DNA of 16,066 bases, taken from contig CAZXPG010000045.1 in NCBI GenBank assembly GCA_964643145.1, positions 1-16,066 of the forward strand, given 5' to 3'. This document shows positions 7,165 to 13,864 of this stretch, one piece after another. The stretch is from CAZXPG01 sp964643145. GTDB taxonomy: Bacteria; Pseudomonadota; Alphaproteobacteria; Rickettsiales; Arcanibacteraceae. The notes under the pieces were generated by a model. The model made no database searches and had not been told where the DNA came from. It saw only the letters and a program-made list of their open reading frames with translations. Made by a program: the position numbers and the translations under genes. Position 1 is the first letter of the stretch; the number at the start of each line of letters is the position of its first letter.

Positions 7165-7291
7165 CCCTATCTGGTTCCCACTAAAACGGAAAAAGTCACC
7201 TAAAGGCTCATCCCCGCTCTTGCCATTACCGGCTAGATAGATTAAAAGTTCTTCATTCTTTGCATATTCTTTTCATATAAGGGTGGTATAA

Positions 7292-8299
7292 ATGACAATT
7301 CGTGTAGCAGTAAATGGGTTAGGGCGGATCGGGCGTTGTGTCTTGCGTGCATTTCATGAACGTAATAGCTGGGATGATCTTGATATTGTAGTGGTTAATG
7401 GCCCCGCCGCCATTGAAGACCACGCCCATCTGCTGCAATATGATTCCGTACATGGCATTTTCCCTGGTACGGTTACCATCAATGATGATAGCATCAACAT
7501 GGGCAAAAGCGACATGCTCGTGCTGAGCGAGCGCGATCCATCCAAACTGCCCTGGCATGATCTGGGGATTGATATCGTGCTGGAATGCACCGGTAAATTT
7601 ACCAAACGCAATGATGCAGCCAAACATTTGCTGGCCGATGCGGGAAAGGTGATTGTATCTGCCCCTTGTGAAGGTGCCGATAATACTATTGTATACGGAG
7701 TGAATAACCAGGCATTACGATCCACCGATCAGGTAATTTCGGTGGGCTCCTGCACCACTAACTGCCTTGCTCCTATCGCGAAAGTGCTGAATGACCATAT
7801 TGGCATTGAGCACGGTTTTATGACCACAGTGCATTCCTATACTGGCGACCAAAATATTCTGGATAGCAGCCATAAAGACAGAAGGCGGGCACGCGCTGCC
7901 GGGCTTTCCATTGTACCCACCTCCACCGGGGCCGCCAAAGCCATTGGGCTGGTGCTGCCAGAATTGGCCGGGAAATTGGGTGGGGCAGCAGTGCGCGTAC
8001 CAACCCCGAATGTATCAATGGTAGATTTAACCTTTGCCGCTGCACGCAACACCTCTGCCGCTGAAATTAATGCCCTGCTCACCCAGGCCTCAGAAGAAAC
8101 ATTACAGGGCATCCTTGCCGTAACCAGCAAACCATTAGTCTCGGTAGATTTTAACCATAATCCGCATAGTAGCATTATTGATTTAAGTGAAACCCATGTG
8201 GTCGGCAAGAATTTCTGTCGTGTACTGGCCTGGTACGATAATGAATGGGGCTTTTCCGTACGCATGCTGGATATGGCTGTTTTGATGGGGAAATACTAA
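7292..8299 (+). CDS. gap: Type I glyceraldehyde-3-phosphate dehydrogenase, likely NADP-capable
   Basis: Interconverts glyceraldehyde 3-phosphate and 1,3-bisphosphoglycerate. The 335 residues are full length. The Rossmann start VNGLGRIGR is intact, the catalytic Cys is at 154 (SCTTNC) and its partner His at 181. Phosphate-site segments are present (TSTGAAKAIGLVLPEL and the terminal WYDNEWGF). The usual Asp after the second strand (N-D) is Gly37 (VVNGPAA), and the Leu-Pro pair before HKD in NAD-type enzymes is Ser192-Ser193. In known enzymes such changes go with NADP use, so this may serve gluconeogenesis more than glycolysis. AAGGGTGG precedes the ATG at 7292. It is joined to pgk through TAATG. 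Confidence 0.95.
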   Translation: MTIRVAVNGLGRIGRCVLRAFHERNSWDDLDIVVVNGPAAIEDHAHLLQYDSVHGIFPGTVTINDDSINMGKSDMLVLSERDPSKLPWHDLGIDIVLECTGKFTKRNDAAKHLLADAGKVIVSAPCEGADNTIVYGVNNQALRSTDQVISVGSCTTNCLAPIAKVLNDHIGIEHGFMTTVHSYTGDQNILDSSHKDRRRARAAGLSIVPTSTGAAKAIGLVLPELAGKLGGAAVRVPTPNVSMVDLTFAAARNTSAAEINALLTQASEETLQGILAVTSKPLVSVDFNHNPHSSIIDLSETHVVGKNFCRVLAWYDNEWGFSVRMLDMAVLMGKY

Positions 8300-9537
8300 T
8301 GTCGTTGCCGTTACGCACTTTGAACGATATGGCATTATCGGGGAAAACAGTGTTGGTGCGCGTCGACCTGAACGTACCCATGTCGCATGGCACCGTGGAT
8401 GATTATACCCGTATCACCCGCCTGGCCCCTACACTCAACTATCTGATTGAGCACCATGCCAAAGTTGTTGTTTTATCGCATTTTGACCGCCCGAAAGGGA
8501 AATTTGTCCTGGAAATGTCACTAGCCCCGCTGGCCGACCATCTCAGCACGGCGTTGGGCGGAAAAGAAGTGAAATTCGCGGTTAATTCCATAGGGCATGA
8601 AGCGGAAAATGCCGTAGCGGCCTTACAGCCAGGCGAGATTATCCTGCTGGAGAATGTGCGCTTCCACGCCGGAGAAGAAACGAATGATCCGGCTTTTATC
8701 CAGGCATTGGCCGCGTTGGGCGATATCTATGTTAACGACACCTTCTCCTGCTCACATCGTGCCCACGCCTCCATTGTTGGGCTGGCAGACGCATTGCCAA
8801 GCTGCGCTGGTTTCCTGCTTCAAGATGAACTTGAGAACCTGGAACAATTACTCCTCCCCCCTGCCCGCCCCGTCATGGCCATTGTCGGGGGGTCGAAAGT
8901 ATCCACTAAGCTGGAATTGCTGCATTTTCTTGTCGATAGGGTAGATAGCCTGGTGATTGGCGGTGCGATGGCTAATACCTTCTTGAAAGCCAGAGGCCTA
9001 CCTATTGGCCGTTCGCTCTATGAAGCTGATTTAGTTGAAAGCGCCAGTGATATTATGACAAAAGCGAAAAAATCCGGTTGCAACGTTAACCTGCCACAGG
9101 ATGTCGTGGTTGCAGAAAGCTTTAAAGAAAAAGTACCTTGTGATGTGGTGGAGGTAGCCGCTGTCGATGCAAAGCAGATGATTCTGGATATTGGCCCCAA
9201 AACCGTAGCCGCACTTTCAACACAGCTTGAGTCGTTTAAAACCGTGGTGTGGAACGGCCCAATGGGCGCGTTTGAACTAAAACCTTTCGATGTAGGCACC
9301 ACTAGCCTTGCACAACGTGTAGCCGAACTTACACGCGCCGGACAATTATGCAGCGTGGCGGGTGGGGGTGATATTGTATCAGCACTGGGCAATGCCGGGC
9401 TTATACACAGCTTTACCTATATCTCCACCGCAGGGGGCGCATTCCTGGAATGGCTGGAGGGCAAAGACCTCCCTGGCATTTCCTGCCTGCGCGGCTCACA
9501 GAGGCAAGTGCTCAGCAAGGCAGCAGCCGGAACATAG
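8299..9537 (+). CDS. pgk: Phosphoglycerate kinase (Pgk)
   Basis: Transfers phosphate between 1,3-bisphosphoglycerate and ADP in glycolysis, or in reverse in gluconeogenesis. The 412 residues are full length. Motifs are VLVRVDLNVP (about residues 18-27), LSHFDRPKGK (normally LSHLGRPKG), LLENVRFHAGEE, FSCSHRAHAS, GGSKVSTKLELL, GGAMANTFL, WNGPMGAFE and the nucleotide-binding GGGDIVSAL. The frame is open from 8245, but the ATG at 8299 fits the family start, shares one base with the gap stop (TAATG) and has GGGGA upstream. The TAG stop forms the first three bases of a TAGATA direct repeat flanking a palindromic element. Confidence 0.97.
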   Translation: MSLPLRTLNDMALSGKTVLVRVDLNVPMSHGTVDDYTRITRLAPTLNYLIEHHAKVVVLSHFDRPKGKFVLEMSLAPLADHLSTALGGKEVKFAVNSIGHEAENAVAALQPGEIILLENVRFHAGEETNDPAFIQALAALGDIYVNDTFSCSHRAHASIVGLADALPSCAGFLLQDELENLEQLLLPPARPVMAIVGGSKVSTKLELLHFLVDRVDSLVIGGAMANTFLKARGLPIGRSLYEADLVESASDIMTKAKKSGCNVNLPQDVVVAESFKEKVPCDVVEVAAVDAKQMILDIGPKTVAALSTQLESFKTVVWNGPMGAFELKPFDVGTTSLAQRVAELTRAGQLCSVAGGGDIVSALGNAGLIHSFTYISTAGGAFLEWLEGKDLPGISCLRGSQRQVLSKAAAGT

Positions 9538-9540
9538 ATA

Positions 9541-9580
9541 ACGTCAGTTTCGGATAAGCTAGCTTATCCGAAACTGAGGT
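9541..9580. mobile_element. Palindromic mini-element family 1, copy 2, with 6-bp direct repeats
   Basis: A perfect 16-bp-arm palindrome without loop (9545-9576), CAGTTTCGGATAAGCT and its complement, with outer ends ACGT and AGGT. It is flanked by exact copies of TAGATA at 9535-9540 and 9581-9586. The left copy begins with the pgk stop codon. Compared with copies 1 and 3, a T-to-C change in one arm is matched by A-to-G in the other, so pairing is kept. No T-run follows. Confidence 0.75.
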
Positions 9581-9632
9581 TAGATAATATACCTGACCCT
9601 GGCCTCACCCTGGCAGCGTCGTGCACTCACTA

Positions 9633-9983
9633 TTATCGTGACATTCCTACCTGGGTCAATGACAAACCCAACTCATCAGCTATAGGCCGTAGTGCTTTCT
9701 GTGCGTTACCCCCTTTTGCCTCAAGGCTGATGCCAACATAGATACCAGAATGCAAGGTGAGCGTAGTAGGCACACCTTCTTTCTTATAGTCTATATAAAT
9801 ATCATCATCATTTTCCAGGAACTTAACCTGCTTCCACTGTTGCTGTATCAGTATTTGCTGTATCTGTTGCCATTTTTCAAGCGCAGAATCATGCGAAATT
9901 TCTAACCTGCACATAGTTGCAATACCCTGTTTAATTAGATTCATGGAAGAAGGACGAATAATACGAGGAATGTGTTTGAACAT
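9633..9983 (-). CDS. Hypothetical protein, 116 aa
   Basis: Not recognised. The product is soluble-looking, with a basic N-terminal stretch (residues 1-27) containing no Asp or Glu and five Lys/Arg. A Gln-rich helix follows (EKWQQIQQILIQQQWKQVKF), then beta-like segments (DDDIYIDYKKEG, TTLTLHSGIYVGISLEA) and a final helix. The second half could be a small alpha/beta domain. AAGAGA about 9 nt before the ATG at 9983 supports the long start; an internal Met14 has no ribosome site, and starting there would remove half the basic stretch. The gene lies between two copies of palindromic family 1 and converges with pgk. It may be expressed from the upstream minus-strand genes. Confidence 0.65.
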   Translation of the reverse strand: MFKHIPRIIRPSSMNLIKQGIATMCRLEISHDSALEKWQQIQQILIQQQWKQVKFLENDDDIYIDYKKEGVPTTLTLHSGIYVGISLEAKGGNAQKALRPIADELGLSLTQVGMSR

Positions 9984-10034
9984 GATGCATGTCTCTTGCT
10001 TATTAACTCAGTTTTGACAGAGGCCTATTATTTA

Positions 10035-10075
10035 ACCTCAGTTTTGGATAAGCCGCGCTTATCCAGAACTGAGGT
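10035..10075. mobile_element. Palindromic mini-element family 1, copy 3, with 6-bp direct repeats
   Basis: Inverted arms ACCTCAGTTTTGGATAAGC (10035-10053) and 10057-10075 around a CGC loop, with one G-T wobble pair. The element is flanked by exact copies of TATTTA at 10029-10034 and 10076-10081. The right copy contains the stop codon (TAA on the minus strand) of the 287-residue gene. Sequence and ends match copy 2, apart from the outer base of the left end and the compensated pair. Confidence 0.75.
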
Positions 10076-10078
10076 TAT

Positions 10079-10942
10079 TTACCGTTGCGGGCCACCGGTT
10101 CCTTTGGCATTACCAGGCACTGGGCTAGGCCCTTTTGCTGATGTTACATCAACGGGTTGCATTATTCCAGCACTATTACCTATATTCCTTACTTTCTCCA
10201 GATCTGCAACAGCTTCCCGCATCTCGCGGGAATGCACTAATGTATGTACTCCTGCTTGTAAATCATGTAACATCGTTTGCACCTCTTCCGGCAAGGTCTT
10301 CACTTGCTCTTCCGCTTTGGCAACACGGTCAAGAAATGCCGGATCTTGCAAGTTGAGGTTCTTACCCCCCATTTTGAAAGAGGATTGAATAATATCCAGG
10401 TTATTTTTCAGCTTCTCCTTATCCATAGGCACTAATCGAATATCTTCCTCACGCATCCCATATTCCTGCACCAGTTTCTCAGTGGCGGCTTTATCAAGTG
10501 CCTCAGTTGGGCCATTGCGCAGAAAATCGGTAGTAGGGCCTAATTCATTACGATATAGTTGCAAATTACGCTTCTTAATCTCTCTGATATCCTGCTCACT
10601 TTGTACAGCGGTTTCATCTTTATAATGTTCACCTATACTACGCCTGCTTTGCGAAAAATGGTCTGTTACCTTATTGGTAACGGGATGGTTCTGCCGGAAA
10701 ACCTCGTGCTGCTCTTCAGGTATCTCACGATAGATGTCTTCCATACCTTTTAATGATTTTTTATATTTGGCACGCGTCTCAATATTCTTGTCAGAAAAAG
10801 CAGGAGGGGGAGAAGAGGGTGGCTCGGCAAGCAACGGCGTAGTGGCCGTATAGTGCCTGCCGAGAGCACTGCCCCAGCGTTGCAAGGAAGAACCCACATG
10901 CAGCCGTTGATTTACTGTAGCAAAAAGTCGTGATAGCATCAT
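10079..10942 (-). CDS. Hypothetical protein with mitochondrial-presequence-like N-terminus
   Basis: Not recognised by family. The 287-residue product (286 from the second ATG) begins MLSRLFATVNQRL and has no acidic residue before Glu40, with Arg at 5, 13, 22 and 29. RHY-TA at 29-33 fits the R-x-Y cleavage pattern of mitochondrial presequences. A Pro/Ser-rich linker follows (about 41-50), then a long charged, helix-rich region (about 51-260) with coiled-coil-like stretches such as AKAEEQVKTLPEEVQTMLHDL. The end is a Gly/Pro-rich tail. It has no bacterial signal peptide or membrane segment. AGGGA lies about 6 nt before the second ATG, which is better spaced. It follows miaB after 97 bp that include an inverted repeat. 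A host-targeted effector is possible but is inference only. Confidence 0.7.
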   Translation of the reverse strand: MMLSRLFATVNQRLHVGSSLQRWGSALGRHYTATTPLLAEPPSSPPPAFSDKNIETRAKYKKSLKGMEDIYREIPEEQHEVFRQNHPVTNKVTDHFSQSRRSIGEHYKDETAVQSEQDIREIKKRNLQLYRNELGPTTDFLRNGPTEALDKAATEKLVQEYGMREEDIRLVPMDKEKLKNNLDIIQSSFKMGGKNLNLQDPAFLDRVAKAEEQVKTLPEEVQTMLHDLQAGVHTLVHSREMREAVADLEKVRNIGNSAGIMQPVDVTSAKGPSPVPGNAKGTGGPQR

Positions 10943-10993
10943 TATTCCCTAAGTAAGAAGACATGTATAGAAACCTACTTAAAGAATAGAATA

Positions 10994-11016
10994 ACCTATA
11001 AGTATTAATTATAGGT
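10994..11016 (-). promoter_or_regulatory. Inverted repeat overlapping a TATAAT box
   Basis: ACCTATAA (10994-11001) and TTATAGGT (11009-11016) form an 8-bp inverted repeat with a 7-bp centre between miaB and the 287-residue gene. On the minus strand it contains a perfect TATAAT (11013-11008), about 65 nt upstream of that gene's start. It could be an operator over a promoter. A miaB terminator is less likely because the stem is AT-rich. No good -35 box is seen. Confidence 0.35.
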
Positions 11017-11039
11017 AAAGAATGCAATCATCTGATCAT

Positions 11040-12407
11040 TCAACTATCGATGCTGGTAATCACACCTGCCACGCTATGTTCAAATGCTTCGGTTATTTTC
11101 ACCGTCACCATCGTATTTTTATAGGCACTGGCATCACGCACATGCACTGATTGCATATAGGGGCTGCGTCCTATCGTCTGGCCTTCATATTTCCCAGCAC
11201 GATCAAGCAGCACCTCCATGGTTTTCCCCACGGTTTGCTGGTTAAAGCGGAATTGTTCTTCGGTGATGGCCGCTTGCAACCGTGCCAACCGCTCCAACTT
11301 AACTGCTTGCGGCACTTGCTCTTCCCTGATCGACGCTGGCGTGCCAGGGCGGGGGCTATAGGCAAAAGAATAGCATTGTGCATAGCCCACTTCCCGCACG
11401 ATTGCCAGGGTTTCACTGAAATCTTCTTCTGTTTCACCAGGAAATCCAACAATAAAATCAGAAGAAAAGGCCATATCGGGACGAGCCGCACGTAATTTAG
11501 CAATCACCTGCATATAGTCTTCCCTGCCATGTTTGCGGTTCATCGCTTTCAGGATCTTATCGGAACCAGACTGGATAGGCAGATGCAGGAACGGCATCAG
11601 TTTCGGGATGGTGGCATGCGCTTCAATCAACTCGTCCTGCATATCCCTGGGATGCGAGGTGGTATAGCGGATGCGCTTTACCTGAGGAATAGTGGCAATG
11701 TGACGGATCAACTTCCCCAACGGCCAGATATCTTCAGCCGACTCCCCCATACCATGATAGGCATTGACATTCTGGCCAAGCAGAGTAATTTCTTGCGCCC
11801 CCTGCACTGCCATACGCTGGGCTTCCCGGTAGATATCACTAACCGGACGGGAATATTCCGCACCACGCGTATAAGGCACGACGCAGAAGGTACAGAACTT
11901 GTCACACCCCTCCTGAATAGCAAGAAAAGCAGATACTCCCTGGGGCTGCGAATCTTCAGGCAATGCGTCGAATTTAGGCTCTGGTGGAAAATCAAGGTTC
12001 AGGAAATGGCCGCGCTCACGCGTTGCCCGCGCCACCAGTTCCGGTAGGTTATGGTAAGATTGCGGCCCCACCACCACATCTACAAAGGGCGCACGCCGGA
12101 ACACTTCTTCCCCTTCCGCTTGCCCCACACAACCTGCCACAGCAATAATCATCGTACTGCCATTATTTTCTTTTACTATTTTTTCCGGGCGGATACGCCC
12201 TAGTTCCGAATACATTTTCTCCGCAGCTTTCTCACGGATATGGCAGGTGTTTAAAATCACCATATCCGCCCCCTCGGGTGTATCGGTAAGGGAAAATCCC
12301 AGGGGTTTCATTACATCAGCCATTCGCACAGAATCATAGACATTCATCTGACAGCCATAGGTTTTGATAAAGAGTTTCTTGGTTTCGCTATGCATATCCG
12401 TGCTCAT
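11040..12407 (-). CDS. miaB: tRNA-2-methylthio-N6-dimethylallyladenosine synthase (MiaB)
   Basis: Radical SAM methylthiotransferase that adds the 2-methylthio group to i6A37 of tRNAs reading codons starting with U. The 455 residues are full length. The N-terminal domain carries the auxiliary [4Fe-4S] cysteines at about 19 (TYGCQMN), 55 (NTCHIREKA) and 93 (AGCVGQ). The radical SAM motif CDKFCTFC is at about 168-175, and a C-terminal TRAM domain follows. The start at 12407 is chosen over the more upstream in-frame ATG at 12446, which lies inside fur; AGGGA is about 5 nt before 12407. The fur stop is 10 nt upstream, so fur-miaB is probably one transcript. Confidence 0.96.
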   Translation of the reverse strand: MSTDMHSETKKLFIKTYGCQMNVYDSVRMADVMKPLGFSLTDTPEGADMVILNTCHIREKAAEKMYSELGRIRPEKIVKENNGSTMIIAVAGCVGQAEGEEVFRRAPFVDVVVGPQSYHNLPELVARATRERGHFLNLDFPPEPKFDALPEDSQPQGVSAFLAIQEGCDKFCTFCVVPYTRGAEYSRPVSDIYREAQRMAVQGAQEITLLGQNVNAYHGMGESAEDIWPLGKLIRHIATIPQVKRIRYTTSHPRDMQDELIEAHATIPKLMPFLHLPIQSGSDKILKAMNRKHGREDYMQVIAKLRAARPDMAFSSDFIVGFPGETEEDFSETLAIVREVGYAQCYSFAYSPRPGTPASIREEQVPQAVKLERLARLQAAITEEQFRFNQQTVGKTMEVLLDRAGKYEGQTIGRSPYMQSVHVRDASAYKNTMVTVKITEAFEHSVAGVITSIDS

Positions 12408-12417
12408 GGTGTCCCTG

Positions 12418-12834
12418 TTATTTCTTGTCGCCCAGAGAAATGGCAAATAATTCCAGCCGGTGTCCTACCAGTTGGAACCCTAATTCTTCGGCAATTTTTT
12501 CCTGCAATGCCTCAATCTCGGCATTATGGAACTCTATCACTTCCCCGGTTTTAATATTAATAAGATGATCGTGATGATCATCACTGGTTTCTTCATAACG
12601 TGCCCGCCCATCGCCAAAATCATGCTTAGCAATAATACCCGCTTCCTCAAACAGCCGTACTGTTCGATAGACAGTGGCAATGCTGATGCGCGGATCACAC
12701 CGGGAAGCGCGAGCATAGAGTTCTTCAACATCCGGGTGGTCGGTAGATTCAGAAATAACATTGGCAATCACTCGCCGCTGATCCGTAATCTTCATTCCTT
12801 TTTCAATACATAGTTGCTCAATTCTGGATGCCAT
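12418..12834 (-). CDS. fur: Fur-family transcriptional regulator
   Basis: A winged-helix metalloregulator of 138 residues. The DNA-binding domain is seen in KITDQRRVIANVI, HPDVEELYARA and ISIATVYRTVRLFEEAGI. The metal-binding and dimerisation half has the HHDHLI cluster and KTGEVIEFHNAEIE. Only two Cys occur (about residues 8 and 46), so the C-terminal zinc CxxC pairs of E. coli Fur are missing. This is typical of alphaproteobacterial Fur/Mur, which may respond to iron or manganese. AGAGAG precedes the ATG at 12834. It is probably co-transcribed with miaB. I see no convincing Fur box in the 200-bp upstream space. Confidence 0.93.
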   Translation of the reverse strand: MASRIEQLCIEKGMKITDQRRVIANVISESTDHPDVEELYARASRCDPRISIATVYRTVRLFEEAGIIAKHDFGDGRARYEETSDDHHDHLINIKTGEVIEFHNAEIEALQEKIAEELGFQLVGHRLELFAISLGDKK

Positions 12835-12985
12835 ACATACTCTCTATGTTCCGGTCTTGCTCCGGACTGTATTTCTGGTTGTAGATATTTACCACATCTG
12901 GCTATCTTCAGATGCACCTCTGTAGTAATTATCCCGATTTACACAAATATTCAAGTGCCAGCCGCATTTTTTTATAAAAACCCTG

Positions 12986-13013
12986 TTGACGAACAGCACT
13001 AAAATAGTGTAAA
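12986..13013 (+). promoter_or_regulatory. Candidate promoter of tRNA-Ala
   Basis: TTGACG (12986-12991), a 16-bp spacer and TGTAAA (13008-13013) lie 22 bp before the tRNA. The -35 is near consensus and the -10 is weaker (4 of 6). The strong -35 is in keeping with stable-RNA promoters. Confidence 0.4.
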
Positions 13014-13034
13014 CACTCTTTCACCGATTGATGT

Positions 13035-13110
13035 GGGGATGTAGCTCAGTTGGTAGAGCACCTGCTTTGCAAGCAGGCTGTCATCGGTTCGATTCCGTTC
13101 ATCTCCACCA
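13035..13110 (+). tRNA. tRNA-Ala(UGC)
   Basis: A 76-nt cloverleaf with encoded CCA (13108-13110). The acceptor stem is GGGGATG with CATCTCC (one G-T pair). The D-arm is GCTC/GAGC, the anticodon stem CCTGC/GCAGG and the loop TTTGCAA, giving anticodon TGC at 13068-13070. The T-stem ATCGG/CCGTT has a T-T mismatch at its second pair (13084 with 13098, tRNA positions 50:64), although the T-loop TTCGATT is standard. The gene stands alone: no rRNA lies on either side, unlike the common 16S-Ile-Ala-23S arrangement. bioD begins 63 bp downstream and may be read through. Confidence 0.97.
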
Positions 13111-13172
13111 TTTCCTTTCCCTAGAATTTTTCCTGAAGCATTCCCTCTATTTTGTCCCTACCTTCTGGTGCT

Positions 13173-13838
13173 ATGAGACGTTACTTCATCACCGCCACTG
13201 GCACCGACATTGGCAAAACCTTCCTCACTTGTCTTTTAGCGCAACAGCTACGGCACACAGGCTATAGCGTACATGCATTGAAGCCCATAATCAGCGGATT
13301 TACCACCGAGGGAAGCGATACCCACGCCATTCTACATAGCCTTGGCCTTCCCTGTGATGCCGCCCATATTGAGGCTATCTCGCCCTGGCGGTTTACTGCC
13401 CCACTTTCACCCGATATGGCCGCAGCACGGGAAGGACACGAGATACTATTTGCCGATGTGCTACGCTTTGCTGCCACCCCCTCACAGACAGATGTAACAC
13501 TCATCGAAGGGGCGGGCGGGGTGATGACACCGCTAACCCAGGATAAAACTATGCTTGATCTTGCCAAGGCACTCAATATACACACTATTCTGGTGGCTGG
13601 CAGCTATTTAGGTACATTAAGCCACACGCTCACAGCTTTGGCTGCCCTGGCCGCTGCTAACGTGCCGGTTACTATGGTGGCTGTCAGCGAAACCGCAGGC
13701 AGCACAGTGAGCCTGGATGATACGGTATCATCGCTCTCACATTTCACCCCCCTGCCCATCATAGCACTCCCACGGCTGGAGGTTGGAAAAACTCCCTTGA
13801 ATATCGGCACAATGCTCTCTATGATCACCGGCAGTTAA
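13173..13838 (+). CDS. bioD: Dethiobiotin synthetase (BioD)
   Basis: ATP-dependent enzyme that closes the ureido ring of dethiobiotin from DAPA and CO2, the penultimate step of biotin synthesis. The 221 residues match the family. The P-loop TATGTDIGKT is at about residues 7-16, the substrate-binding segment ALKPIISG follows, and the conserved EGAGGVMTPL lies near the middle. A TTG at 13152 would add seven residues, but the ATG at 13173 directly precedes the family N-terminus (RRYFITATGTDIGKT). The ribosome site is weak. No other bio genes are seen here; bioD stands between tRNA-Ala and aatA, so the pathway is scattered or partial. Confidence 0.93.
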   Translation: MRRYFITATGTDIGKTFLTCLLAQQLRHTGYSVHALKPIISGFTTEGSDTHAILHSLGLPCDAAHIEAISPWRFTAPLSPDMAAAREGHEILFADVLRFAATPSQTDVTLIEGAGGVMTPLTQDKTMLDLAKALNIHTILVAGSYLGTLSHTLTALAALAAANVPVTMVAVSETAGSTVSLDDTVSSLSHFTPLPIIALPRLEVGKTPLNIGTMLSMITGS

Positions 13839-13864
13839 TATAACCCTTGAACAACAGGTAGCTT

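Noticed and set aside
9541..10075. Reading the family-1 palindromes simply as Rho-independent terminators.
   Set aside because: Both sit just after stop codons, but no T-run follows on either strand, and the exact flanking direct repeats are not explained by terminator function. A secondary role in ending transcripts remains possible.
18..10075. Three palindromes as a CRISPR-like array.
   Set aside because: The copies are kilobases apart and individually placed, with no regular spacers and no cas genes nearby.
12405..12446. MiaB start at 12446, inside fur.
   Set aside because: It would overlap fur by 29 nt and has no ribosome site; 12407 has AGGGA upstream and fits the family length.
12835..13034. 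A Fur box or small RNA in the 200-bp space between fur and tRNA-Ala.
   Set aside because: Only promoter-like boxes for the tRNA are visible; no recognisable Fur-box dyad and no other structured element.
13028..13267. Open frame reading across tRNA-Ala into bioD (79 codons).
   Set aside because: It covers the tRNA and the wrong frame of bioD; no independent support.
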